DNA from: Tigriopus japonicus
Lineage: Eukaryota > Arthropoda > Copepoda > Harpacticoida > Harpacticidae
DNA length: 64,000 nt
Assembly (NCBI GenBank): GCA_010645155.1
Contig: CM021321.1
Location: forward strand, 3,171,126-3,235,125
Direction of reading: 5' to 3'
Part shown: positions 15,201-27,030 of the stretch, piece after piece
Numbering within the stretch: position 1 is the stretch's first letter
Layout of the letters: each line of letters opens with the position of its first letter
Notes under the pieces: model-generated
The model's input: only the letters and a program-made list of their open reading frames with translations
What the model was told of the DNA's origin: nothing
Databases searched by the model: none
Program-made: the position numbers and the translations under genes

Positions 15201-18200
15201 CAAAAACGACAAGTTTTGCTTTTAATTGCCCAAAAACCGACAACTTTTGGATTTATTTGCCCAAAAATTTCAAATAAAATGATAAATGGCAAATAAACAT
15301 TAAAAGCTGACAAACAGCAAATAAACATGTTTTTGGGCATAAAATCTTATTTGCTTGAAATCTGCACCCCTGCTTATGACTAAGTTTATCAGGAATGCTT
15401 TCATAGCCTAATGGGGGACTGAGTTTCCAATGAACATGAGAAAGAAAGATGTCACTTACAGACACTTTTCTTTGACCTTCTCTGCTCTGTCTAAAGGGAA
15501 TAGGTTCATATTCAGCAGCATTGACACTGTAAAGTGATTACGATAGATTCTCACCAACTTTACGTAATGCTCAAATCAGCTTCCACTTAAGTGATATTTT
15601 GACCTGTCGGCTCTCATTCTTTGTAAGCCCAGATACATTGTGGCAAAGGACAATCATCTTCGTTTCCTGGGACCGCAGATGTTATTTTCTGTAATACGTA
15701 AACAGTTGCCAACAACAAAAGAAAAATGTTATCCAAGTTCTCAGACGGTTATTCTGTCAATTCCATAATTGCGGATGACTCTTCAAGAGGATCAAAGTCA
15801 TGGCTTTGATTAAGAGCGCGTTTTCAGGAGAATCGGTTCGTAGATAAATGGGGCTTTGAGAGTAATGCAACCCAAAAATGATTATTTCTACAAAAATGTT
15901 TATATATAAGGCTACTTTAAATTTGATTATATAGATGACTACTCTTTGGAAGTATTTTTCCATTTGTTTTCTATAACCTTATGTAAAATGTGCTCCTGCA
16001 AAGTTTAAGACAAGCAACCACTGACCCATTAGTTAAACTGAATTGCTATTTGATAACTGAAGAAAAGTTTCGTAATTCCATCAAGCGTGAAGTACTTTCT
16101 AAAAGCAGTTAATTGAACTATTTAACCATAAAAAATCGAATGTAGGGATGATTTAATTAAATCGAAACTTAAAAACTAAGCTTTTCGGGGTTCCAATACT
16201 CCCAAACCACTTCATTGAACATACTTATTATTAAATTGATTTTGTCTTTGATACTGCCGTCCTAATTCAAAACTATTTCAACTCGGAGTTAAATTTAGGA
16301 CATCTTTGATTAAACTCATTAGCAAAAAAGGTTTTGTTTTTATTTGAAAAGACAAGCATCAACTTAAATAGTGAGCAAGCAACTAAATAAAAAAGGATCT
16401 AACAGCCTGAGAAGTGGACCATTTTTACATCACAGTACTGTTTTCGCTTTTTTGGGCAAAAAATGAACCGTTTAAACCAAATAACTCAGCAGCTGAACGA
16501 GACGTTTTCAAGCAATTTCGATTCAAAAGGTATCTAAATCTGCTCTAAAGTGTACTGGCTAGATTTTCAAAAAATCGTCCATTTTTTTAGATTTTTAGGT
16601 ATATAACTTTTAATTTAGACCTGACTTTGAGAAACTCAGTAAATCAAAATTGTTCCTCTTGGTTTCTTGAGTCTGAACCATGTCTCATAGTGTTTGGGAA
16701 TTTCGATAGAAACTTGATATGATTTTTCCAGTACCGTGACATATTTTTCAATCCTATCTTAATAATTGATCAATGTTTCCCAACTACTCAAATTGTGTAT
16801 ATGTTCCCACTAAAGGTGATTAACCCACATAACTTAATCATAGCAAGAAGCACTTTCACATGCCACTAACCATTAGAATATCCATTTGCTCAAACCAAAG
16901 TTATCCATGTTTACAAACATGAAAGGCCAAAGATTATATCTTGTCACTTTTTGTTAATCACAAAGCAATGTACAATATTTGATGATTTCAGGTTCGAGTT
17001 ATACTACCGTGGCTTTAGCAGTGGAGAGATTGGGAGCCATGAAAATCCCAAATAACCAATCACGACGAGGTCAATTGGGCCAATATCCGTTGATTGGAGT
17101 CCTGTCCTTGATTATATGTGTGAGCGTCGGTTACAACGTTCCCCGATTTTTCGACACGGAAATCGCTTTTCACAAGGAAACTACACTTAAACGAATCAAC
17201 AATACCGGCAATCCCGTGGTTGATCATGATGTTTTCCAAGTGAGTTGTTATGTAAACACGTATTAGATCATTAGGTAGAGCTATAATGTGGTCAAATTAG
17301 AATAATGAAGCTAACCAATCATTCATTTTCTCGTCATTTGTGAAATGCCTGGATTAATGTTTTTTGGTACATAGAAGAATCGGAAAAAAATATTCTCTGA
17401 GCCTCAATTTTAAAGGGAGAAGATTTGGGCTCAAAACGTGTTTTATTTTTCTGAGGTAAAAGATGCTAAAACGTGTAAAATTCCATGATAGATAGTGCTT
17501 GCTTTGAACTTCATTTACGAATGGTAGGAAAAATCCAAAACTAAATTAATCCGAAATCCTAACGACAAGGAATTGGTAAAACATGTGGTTCAAGTTTGTT
17601 TAAGCAGATTGTGTTTCCCTTTAAAAAAAGAAATTAATTTATTCAATTTAATACTTTTTCGAAATTTGGTCTACCAATGAGTTACTTTTGGCAGATTTGG
17701 ACAATCCTTACAAAGTGGGTTGATCAAGAGAAGTATTTAAAAAATTATCCAATCCCGCTTTTAAAGCTGTAAATATAATCTAGCGTTACGTTTTTCAATG
17801 TTGTAAAATGGTACAAAAAAGGATCTCAGTTTAAGTTTCAAATTCCAAGAACTTTTACCTCCTTCTTTGAACCTTACCTTCATGAAACAAACGGTTTCAG
17901 TTCTTATCATTGATTGACTGATTTGCCGCAGATATTGTTATTAGTTCAGAATGTTTCATGATGCATAAGTGTTGGCATTACGTTTCATGTCAAAGTCAAA
18001 AATGGTGGAAAAAAAGGGATTGAAAGGTTTTCCTGATATTCTCACGGTCATTGGCCATTCATTCTTGTTGCCATACTGAAGAAAAGGCTTTAATGGAAAG
18101 AACGGAACTGAATGAGGCAACCCTCTTACCAGAAACTTTTTAGGGTTTTAGGGAGAAGGACCTTATAACAAAAGGGAATGAATGTTCATTTGGTTTGTAT

Positions 18201-21200
18201 ACAATGCATTCCTCATGTTGCCTTTGTGGAGGCATTATTACATCTTATTTTACGAGGGGTATCCAGACTAGAGGTAGACTAGGCCTATAACTCGTCAGAA
18301 AGTGCGATTTTTAGATGCTTGATAAAGAATCGAAATCAAGATTTATCTCTTATGAGCAGATGTTGTTTTACATGATTTGTTGTAAGAAAATCATGTTCGA
18401 ACTTATGATTTAAATAGACAAGGTATGTTGGGCGACCCCTGTATACATAGAAAAAAGCCTCAAAAGCAAGCAACAAGTCAAAAATCAAGTACACTGTAAA
18501 GCCAAGACGTTTCACATCAAAAGTTACCACTTTGTTGCCTCAAATATTCATAAATATTGGAATGGGTGGTTGTGCAACGTCTTAACTTTCCAGCATAATG
18601 GATTTTATCGTGTTACTTTTACTTGACATCGATGTTCAAAAACGTGCAGGGGTCGCCCAACATACCTTTTCCAAATAAATCATCACTATGAACTGGATTA
18701 CCTGACAACAAATCATGTTTAATATCATCGCCTCAAATGACATATATCTTGATTTTGATTGTTTATCAAGCATCTAAAAATCGCACTTGTTAACGAGTTA
18801 CAGGCCCAGTCCACCTCTAGTCTGGATACCCCACGTACATTGGCTTGTGAGGAATGGATATACTTCAAAGATCAGATACAGCATTTAACATGCCATATAT
18901 GGTGTACAAAAGCCGACAGTGAACATATCAGATTACGTTGGGTCTCTCGTTAATGAACAATACTATTTGTAATTGAACTAGTAACTGGGCACAATACAAT
19001 ATGGTTATGGACACCTTGTGGGTTGATTGAATCAATTGTTTATGGTGTCAGCTGACATTCATGGCAAATGTCTTTGATAGTGGTAAAATGCTCTGTCAAC
19101 TCAGAGGTTAATGGTAAGATTTTAAACTATATGATTTCGTTGCTTCCGAAAATCTCTCTTCGTAAATGTCTCTAAGTTAACAATATCTTTTTGAGCTCTA
19201 CCAGCATCTGCCCCTAAAAGCTTTTGTAAAAGGGGCGTACCAAAATGAATATAAATGTCAATGTAGTCTATGACTCACCAGTATAACTTTTACATTAAAG
19301 ACTTATCTTAGATTTGAGATTTTATTCAATCAATTGTTTTATAAGCCTTTTTAGCAATCCTGGTTTGAACTTTGTTTTCCACCGTCAAAAAATAATTTTC
19401 GACATCCCTTCTTGAATTATGCCAAACAACAATACGGTTTTCCAATACTGATGGGAACATACAAAGATAACAAATACAAAGATGAACAAAAAAAACAACG
19501 GCATACCAAAAAAATATGAAATAACAAACAAAAAAAATCTGAAAGAGAAATCAACAGTTCTTGATTGTTTTGGTCTCCCCGAAAAACAGATCTGTCACAA
19601 ATGACCCTCTTTAGGATTCCAGTCAGTTAAGGTCTTAAGAACTTTCAAATGTCAAAACCAAGTTTTACAATTGGATGGAATATATCTCTTGGACCAATAA
19701 ATTCTTTCAACAACATTAATTATTGTGGCGAAAATAATTATTAAACACCTATTTTTCCACATCACGACAGCAACACTTCTTTTGTTTGGAAATAATGCAA
19801 ATTTGCACCAAACAAACAGATACTTAAAAGCTCAAACAAATGTACAAACAAACAAAGAACTAGGGATTTCGTACGCATCAGTATTTTCCACCGTGTATGA
19901 CCTTTGCAGAATATAGATATAAAGGTCACAAGCAAACCGGTCACATGTAAATAGGTCTCACGGTAAAATGGTCACAGAAAAATTGTTGGGGTTGTGTGTA
20001 CCACCCAAATTATCTTCGAAGTCCATGGTTGCATCTTCAAGGTAAGGGGCAAGTTGGACTTAAAAGGAGAAGGGGAACACCCTCCTCAGGAGTCCGGCAG
20101 ATCTGGGGTGGGTTGGGACCATTGTTTAAAAAATACTGTATCTACGATAGATTCCTGGTGACTGACTACATTTCCTTTGTCTTGGCATGATTGTATTTCG
20201 CCCAGATTTTCTTGTGCGCCCATGAGACAATATTTAACCATGGAACAGATTAGGGTTCCTGGAGTCACTCCTCAGGATCCCTTCGGAGCTGTGCAGGACT
20301 TTTTCAACTTGTGACCTTTTCACTGTGACCTCTTGCAGGCTAGCAAGTGAAGAAACGTGGAATGAAGGCTATCGTTTTGATCGTAAAATGATCATCATTT
20401 AGTCGACCAATTTTTAGAATCATTACTTGATGACTTACTTACGTTTCAACTGAATCATTCGCACTTTTCGGAAGGTAAGACAAGTGGATTAAAGCTGGCA
20501 GCGTTATCTTTAAAACAGCGAATAACAAGGTTGCATCAGTGAAGGATCTCAAGCTCTTTCGTCATAAATTTCGGTTTCGGTTTCGGTTATGCTTACAGAA
20601 GCCGGTAGAGGACATTCGAGATAAAGGATGGAGTCACAGGAAAATAGAAGATTTCATAGTGTTTTCATAATTTTACCCTCCTGATCTCAGAAAGGCGAAT
20701 GATAAATAACCAGTTTGTGCTTGTGAAATAACACAACCCTTTAGACATTAGTTAATCAAGATAGCTGAGGCTTAAAAAAGTACCTGATATCTGAATTTCG
20801 AAAAATGTCGCCATTTTTGACAAGAAATCAATTCCTAAGATTCCTAAGATCCCCTATCAATTTCTATGGAACTATTGGAAAGTAAAATGAAAACCTCTAA
20901 AGTGTTGGCCAGTATTTATTTTTTCCCAACATTCCAACAATTTATCATGCTTATAGAAAAAGTCATAACGAAGTTGTGTTAGATCCATGAATGCCAAAAA
21001 GTGAAACTTTCCTACGCTATCATATAGAAGTTAGATTAGACTTCCTTTGTCCGAAAAGACTATATATTACTCATTCTCGCTCAACTAAAAACTATTAATC
21101 TACCCTTCAATAGCATTAAGTGAATAGTCTATCCACAAGATGGATGCTTTAGCAATTACCTCGGGTATTTAGTTACACTGAGTTCATCCCACGGAAGTCT

Positions 21201-24200
21201 CACGTTCACTGGTCTGAATTAGGTTAATGGCCTAGAGCGATCGTGAATACATTACCCAAGATAGCATGGGTTCATTCATTAATTTGGTTCCACGTTTTTC
21301 AGGTTGATGTGCCGCACTTGGATCACTCGCAGTTATTCCCTCTGAGCTACTTCATCTATTACAAGCAGGTTGGAGCCTTCATCCTGACCAGTCTCACTCC
21401 ATTCATGGCCTTGACAGTCCTGAACGTACTCATCTCTCGGAAACTCGAGATATTCCGTCGGGTCTCTATTCGCTTGGGTCGGGAACAACGAAAAACGGTC
21501 CGAGCAACGGCCTCATTGATGGCCATTGTCTTTCTCTTCCTCGCCTGTCATAGTGTCAAACTAGTCGTCAACGGATATCAAGTCATTCAGGTACATGTCT
21601 TTTGTGTTATGCCTCAGTAGATCTTTTGGATTTGATCAGGTTCCAATTTCCAATAACTCGTTGAGTCACTGAACCAATGTAATGTGCATAGCCAGAAGGC
21701 AGTGAAGGTTTTCAAATGGGCAGAGCATCAGATTTATGGAAAATCTTTTTATAGGGTAGTGCTTCTTCTTCCTTTGGGAGATCTTGGTGGTCAAGAGAGC
21801 TTTGGAACCTCCGATCGTCATTAGTTTCACATGTCCCAAGGCAATCAGAATCTTTTGTTCCATGGGGAACATTGGATTCTTTCCATTATTGATAGCGGAC
21901 ACTACGATAGGCTTCAATGGTCTTTTCAGTGGTCCATGTTCCATGAATATTAGAGCTACTATCGAGAATTGATTGCCATCCGTCTTCCCACGGACACTGC
22001 AGCTTTTTTTCTCATTCGATCTGAGACCTAAATTCCAATTGAGAAGGTGTTTCATTCAATCCGTCCAAGATCTTCTTCGTTCGTGAACCTAGCTTCTAAT
22101 TCAACATTTACGATCTCGATCCCGGAAGACAAATATTTGCTATAGGTTTGGCCCTCAGTTCAGTAATTCAATGGCTTCGAATCGAACTGAAAGAACCATT
22201 CATTATTTCTTTGTTCCGTCCTCAGAAGTTCTATATTACATATCTTGAAAAGATATTAAGATTATGATAGGACAAAGGTGTTACAAGCTCGTTTTCTAGG
22301 TAACTAAAAGTGGAGGGAATGGGTTCAGCAGACTTAGGAAAGGCTCGATGATTGGTGAATGTTCCAGTAAGGATTGCACATACCCTCGATTGGACATTAT
22401 TTGTCTTTCCTAATTGATTTGGCTGAAGAACTAGGTTGAATGACACTCGTGGAACAACATCGTTGAGCGTGTCCCACGCCTTGTTCCAATATCGAATGAG
22501 ATGAAGAAGGGAAGGAAGAAACGATGGGAAGAAGGAATGTGGTCAACATCCCGCATTGCTTTGGGTTCCGGCTGGCATAAATAAATGTTTGTTGGGTTGG
22601 AATAATCGGAGAATGGTTCGACTTACATGGGTCAGGCAAGATGAAAAAAAGGCGAAAGACAATTATTTTAGGATTTAGTTCTAGGTTGAGTTGGTTTAGA
22701 GATCATTTTCAGAAGAGTTTGAAATATCTTCTCATGCAATGACTTTGGAGAATTCCCAAGTTTTTGTCAAGATCGGTCAGCCAAACATTAGAGAATGGCC
22801 AAATGATCAAATCACATTGTAGTCGCATTTTCATGACCGAGTGACGAGGTCAGTTGTTGAGGTAGTTAGGAAGTATAGTAAAACCATACCTAGAAACACC
22901 AAAGAAGCATATAAGATGGAGTAGAAATAGCAATGCTCAATCAAGTTTTACAACATAAGCTGCGTTCTTCAATCGCAGCTTATGTAGCGAAACTTGATCG
23001 AGCATGGTTACTTCTACTTCGCCTCATATGCTTCTTTTATACTTCTTCTATGCTTCCAAAGTACCTCAACAATCGGCCTTCTATAGGTCGTTGTTAAGGT
23101 AGTTTGGAAGTATGGTAGAAGCATATCTAGAAACATGAAAGAAATATATGAGATGCAGTAGAAGGAACCTTGCTCGATCAAGTTTTGATCAACTTGATCG
23201 AGTATGATTATTTCTACTCCGCCTCATGTGCTTTTTTGTGTTTCTAGGCATGCTTCTACTATACTTCCAAACTACCTCAACGACCGACCTATAATGAAGA
23301 TATTTTGTGAAAATGCATGTACATTTGCAATTTGCTCAAATAACAATATTAGATCACTTAAAACCATAAAAAGTAAAATATTTTCCAATACCATTTTAAC
23401 AGATGTAAAAAAAGGTCCTTGGTTATGACTTGAAGGAAAATTTTATCAAGAACTACAAAGCAGACAATGAACTACAATTATTTTAAAATTTCACAAAAAC
23501 GAAGGCAAAAAGTGAGCTTTAATATGGAGAATATCTAAATGATAACTTCTTTGATTGAAAGTGGTCCCTCGATATAGTTTTACTTGATTTCTTTGAACGG
23601 AGCTGCCAACTTTCCTACATCAATAGATTTTTGAGATCTAAGCTCGAGATATTTATTTCAAGAAAAATCACGCCGCATGTTTCATAAAACAAATAACTAA
23701 AGAGGATCATCATCTTGAGATGGTAATCCGTAAGTTTTTAGTAAGAAAGGATATCCCCACTTCACACTCCTTTCTCCTTTGGGAAAGACCTAATGTGTTT
23801 ATCACTCAACCAAATGTACTTACATCATCGTAATTTGACCTGACATTCAATTACTTTAAGACTACAATGTTGTATAATGCTTTAAGACAAGAACTATGGC
23901 TATTTTAGAACACAAGTCAACCAATCCTCCCTTTGCTTTCATTCCAGGTCTTAAGTGTGGGTGAACAAGTTCACACTTGGCATGCCTGGTTGGAACACAG
24001 TACGACCATTTCCCATTTGCTCTTGGCCATCAACTCCTCCATCAATTTACTGTTGTATTGCGCTTGTGACCGACACTTTTGGGTCATTGCTCAAAAGAGA
24101 GTTAAATTACTCTTTGTGTGGCCAATCACCCTTCGTCGCGAGTTTGCAAGTTTTGAGTGTGTCTTCACCAGGAACTTGGAAATCCAGGAGAATTACATTG

Positions 24201-24241
24201 GATCCAAGGAGACAATGCAGACCATGGTCACCGAACTGTGA
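12234..24241 (+). CDS. Class A GPCR, FMRFamide-receptor-like, four coding exons
   Basis: Coding exons are 12234-12552, 16992-17239, 21303-21590 and 23948-24241. All have GT-AG borders and keep phase, giving 382 residues. The start is the first ATG after an in-frame TGA at 12198. Seven hydrophobic segments are visible: TM1 about 21-41 with Asn34 (N1.50), TM2 with Asp63 (D2.50), TM3 ending in Glu118-Arg119 (DRY position), then TM4 to TM6, and TM7 with NSSINLLLY at 314-322 in place of NPxxY. The TM7 form, a HSVKLVVNGY end to TM6 and NVPRFF after TM4 resemble arthropod FMRFamide-type peptide receptors. Oddities: the usual Cys before TM3 and its partner in extracellular loop 2 are both absent, TM4 lacks the conserved Trp, and the N-terminus is short with no N-glycosylation sequon. 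Introns are about 4.4, 4.1 and 2.4 kb. The ligand is unknown. Confidence 0.87.
12690..12875 (+). repeat. Dispersed repeat, copy B
   Basis: This is the second copy of the repeat seen at 170-350, in the same orientation, in intron 1 of the GPCR gene. It carries two GGGAGG boxes, AAAAGTTTGA, CATACTGGAC and AACAGAAA in the same order and spacing. It is diverged from copy A by eye at about 30% of positions. Confidence 0.5.
14896..15372. mobile_element. hAT-like MITE with GCAAATAAA-type subterminal repeats
   Basis: The ends TAAGGGTGCAGATTTC and its inverse GAAATCTGCACCCCTG form terminal repeats of the hAT type (CAGGGGTGCA). The flanks CTTAACAC (14888-14895) and CTTATGAC (15373-15380) match at 6 of 8 bases, fitting an aged 8-bp duplication. 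Inside, TGGCAAAT/GCAAATAAA words are scattered in one half and TTGCCCAAAAA words in the other, as in hAT subterminal motifs. Open frames on the - strand across this element are repeats read as protein. It lies in GPCR intron 1. Confidence 0.75.
18256..18832. mobile_element. Foldback element with ~190-bp terminal inverted repeats
   Basis: The left arm starts GGGGTATCCAGACTAGAGG and the right arm ends with the inverse CTAGTCTGGATACCCC. The arms stay alignable inward for about 190 bp each: both contain GTGCGATTTTTAGATGCTTG, ATGATTTGTTGT and AGGTATGTTGGGCGACCCCT in mirrored order. The spacer is about 200 bp with no coding potential. ACG lies just outside both ends (with one extra base on the left), which may be a 3-bp target duplication. 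It sits in GPCR intron 2. Confidence 0.85.
19919..20334. mobile_element. Element with GGTCACA-rich inverted ends
   Basis: The left end holds four degenerate 15-16 bp direct units, each starting GGTCACA or GGTCTCA (19923-19985). The right end (20308-20332) carries the inverse, TTGTGACC and TGTGACCTC. Repeated subterminal boxes in opposite orientation at the two ends suggest a non-autonomous DNA transposon with transposase-binding sites. The superfamily is unknown. It lies in GPCR intron 2. Confidence 0.5.
22847..23079. mobile_element. Hairpin MITE, first of a tandem pair
   Basis: This is an almost complete inverted repeat. The outer left word TTGTTGAGGTAGTTAGGAAG is mirrored by CTTCCAAAGTACCTCAACAA. 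The apex carries a second nested palindrome, CATAAGCTGCG with CGCAGCTTATG. It is related to the next element and lies in GPCR intron 3. Confidence 0.75.
23083..23292. mobile_element. Hairpin MITE, second of a tandem pair
   Basis: A 210-bp inverted repeat that begins ATAGGTCG and ends with a close inverse, CGACCGACCTAT. The apex is CTCGATCAAGTT, five bases, then AACTTGATCGAG. Both arms share TTTGGAAGTAT, AGAAGCAT and TAGAAACA words with the preceding element, so two members of one family sit head to tail only a few bases apart. Confidence 0.78.
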
Positions 24242-25335
24242 ACGTGTCCGTTTTTTAAGTCGGTGGAAAGTAGTTGGAACTTTTTTGAGTATTTTTCTAC
24301 GCCGTCTCAAACAGGATGGACAAAAGTGCTTCCCTCGTTCCAAGATCTATCCAATTCCTGGGATGTCTCCACGTTTTTTTGCTGGAACAGAGTGCTTCAA
24401 TTGGAGACAGAAAGGTTTAGCGAAGGTCATTCTAAAAAAGCGCCTGGATCAAGAAGAATTTACTCTTCAAGAGGTGGAAAACTGAAGACCTGTTCGAATG
24501 TCAGAATCGCTTATTATGATATATACATACATATTTAATTTATATACGTGTTAAGTAATCTAGAGGATGTTTTACGGTTAACAACAAAGATTATGCGTTT
24601 GTGTTTCTGCTGCTTGGAATACTTTGTAACGCTCAATTGTGATAACATTCTAATGATATCTTGGAATATCTGAAATATATCTAAAAAATATTCGTGTAAC
24701 TACACAGGTATTCTTGGTTTTTTTGTTCATGAGCTCTGGCTAAGTCATAAAGAATAAGTAGGGTCGATCTACGGGGATGGGTTTTCTGTGTTAAAAATGT
24801 TCAGAGGCTTTTCTTGTTTTTTACATACACTTCTGTCTCAAAAAACGTTGTTTGAAATCTCGGGGGTTTTTGCTTAACAAGACATCAAAATATATGGGCG
24901 GATCAAAAGTTTGATGGGTAATTTTAAATTGATTATTCTATTGCTTGAACAAGCCCCTATTAGAAAAAATTTGGGCTAAGAACTATCCTTTAGCTCACCC
25001 ATTTTTGTTTCCCTTGATATAGGCAAGGATTGACAACAAAAATGTCGTCTAGTTCAATTACTACAATCATAGGTTTGATGTTTAATGAAAGAATTACTCT
25101 TAATATAAGAAATGTTCAATATAAAATATTTTCAAAAACATTTCTCCGTTTTTCCTCGATTTTTAAAATAGTTTGTCTGTTTTAAGGAAAAAATAAATAT
25201 TCTCTGGAATATTTAAGTAGGAAAAAATATTTCAGGCAAAAATTACGAAAATAAATGAATGACCAATGCTCAATAGGGCTCACCCAAAATGAACCCAAAA
25301 TACAAAAATCTCCACAAAGTGGTATTTGTACTGAG
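24242..25335. other. Noncoding stretch after the GPCR gene
   Basis: This follows the GPCR stop codon. A frame that overlaps the last exon continues to 24485, but it is an alternative reading of the same DNA. No clear AATAAA polyadenylation signal was found close to the stop, and no other gene was seen. Confidence 0.5.
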
Positions 25336-25341
25336 ATTAGA

Positions 25342-25657
25342 CCACAGACCATATAATGGCTAGACCTCGCTTCAGGCGAGAAAAAGGTGGACAACTTTGC
25401 TTCATCAGCTGGTACATAACACTACACCCTAAAATTGTGGGAATTTTAAACCTTGCTCATATTTGCCAGCGTGGCCGAATCCTGAACAAACTCAGCGTAC
25501 CCTTCGTACTTTGTTCTCCTCGCGAACGAGAGTCCTTACTTCTTCGCACGCGGTCGCCCTGAGAACTTCGAAGTTAGTGCGCAACAGCTTAGTGTCTCAC
25601 TTTTCTCTTGCCGACGGCGTGGGCCAATCCGACATCTAGCCATTATCTGATCTGTGG
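25342..25657. mobile_element. 316-bp TIR element flanked by ATTAGA
   Basis: The left end CCACAGACCATATAATGGCT is inverted at the right as AGCCATTATCTGATCTGTGG, giving about 23 bp of TIR with few mismatches. ATTAGA occurs directly on both sides (25336-25341 and 25658-25663), a plausible 6-bp target duplication. The inside is richer in G+C than the surroundings but has no recognisable protein. Confidence 0.75.
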
Positions 25658-25961
25658 ATTAGACACTCACAACCAAAACTACTTTCATACATGAAAAGGA
25701 CTGCGCCATCTATTGAGGCAAATTGAAAATTGTCTAGTTAAATCAATTACATGTCAAGTATCCCTCCAATGACGGCCAAATGCATCAAATTCACCAAAAA
25801 CAAATTTGGAATTCAGTGAACTCAGACAAAAAAAAATGGCGTTATACAAAAATTTTTTCTGAGAGATCCGGCTTTTTTCCAAATATGGAGGCTTTTGAAG
25901 AAAATATTTAGAGGATATTTTGTCACTTTTTGTAAAGATTTTTCCGGGTCCTACTGATTAC

Positions 25962-26109
25962 TACTGATGCGACCAAAAATATTTTTGGCCAAGTATTGCC
26001 ACATTTGCCCTCGCTTATGTTTTTTGGCCAAAAACTGAAACACAGGCTAATTCGCAGAAAATAAATTTGGGTAAAAACCAGCGACACTTTTTATTTGGTC
26101 GCATCACTA
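25962..26109. mobile_element. 148-bp hAT-like MITE with perfect 8-bp target duplication
   Basis: The ends TACTGATGCGACCAAA and inverse TTTGGTCGCATCACTA are flanked by CTGATTAC on both sides (25954-25961 and 26110-26117). The terminal TAGTGATG/TACTGATG matches the ends of the larger element at 9016-9733, so the two probably use related transposases. No coding capacity. Confidence 0.82.
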
Positions 26110-26541
26110 CTGATTACAGACAATGTTCTTATTTCAAATTGTAGCATTATTTTATTGAATGGTCTTGGCACCGGGAACTAGAACAAAAAGTGGTGCGCTC
26201 TCACTGATAATTTTGTGACTTTTCGGCTTAAGTGCTTCTTTTTCGCCGTTTGTGCAAATCCGGTTTGATAATTCCAACCGATATTAAGCACACTTGGTCG
26301 GAATAAGGGGTCAAGCAATTTAGGGGTGAAGCAAATATGCCCCGAACAAATCAACAAGATGAAATTCCTCTTGAATAAAAATGTACGTCCACGAAGAACC
26401 CATATTACTTCATAAAAAATGTCTTTTTTCGAACTTGAATATGTTTAGCATTTTCTGAAGTTATTGAAGAAGCAATTGAGATGAGATACTGACTGATTAA
26501 CTGCGTCCCATTTTTATGTGCAACTCTGTAGTGTGAAAGTA

Positions 26542-27030
26542 TTAATTGTAAGGCAAGGACAGAGGTGGTTTTGTCGTAGAAGAGGAATTCAATAAATATG
26601 AAAGGACCTTGCCAAAATAAATAAATGTTGAAAGACTAATTGCCAAACAAGAGACGAGGAAAATAAAGCCTAATCCGCTTACAGAGATGCCTCCCACCTT
26701 GACAAAAGAACTGTCTTTCCTCGTTAACCGTGCCCAATTTTTGCCTCTTACCACTTCCACCTTGAATAAAAACGGAATCGTCAATCCCCATAAACTCAAA
26801 AACCTACATGAAAATACTTACCAATGGTCGGAAATGCTTTGCTACACCCTGTAAGAAACACTTGAAAGAAGCATAAACATTCAAGTTTATTGGTCTTATT
26901 CTGGGAGTTATGTTACAGGAAACCAGTTATGCATGTAGTGTCACTGGCACTTCATGTGCATACAAACGCAATGATAGTTATCGTAATTTGTTGGGTCCAC
27001 TATGTAGCAGGATGATTCACACTGACAATA
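26542..27030 (-). CDS. Candidate 3' exons of a small membrane protein (unrecognised)
   Basis: Three splice-compatible pieces share phase 0 on the - strand: 27030-26968, 26848-26822 and 26760-26542, separated by introns of about 119 and 61 bp. They end at TAA 26542. The last piece encodes a basic stretch (VRGKNWARLTRK), one hydrophobic segment of about 25 residues (VSGLGFIFLVSCLAISL core) and a Ser/Thr tail. The first piece is Cys-rich (CQCESSC then C). A Cys-rich extracellular part followed by a C-terminal membrane helix would suit a receptor or a DEG/ENaC-like subunit, but the spacing is too short to claim this. The 27-bp middle exon and the GTTTGT donor are weak points, and no upstream exons were found. 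Confidence 0.25.

Noticed and set aside
14800..15465. Overlapping - strand frames rich in FGQIN-like repeats
   Set aside because: They are subterminal repeats of the hAT-like MITE read as protein, with no start or domain support.
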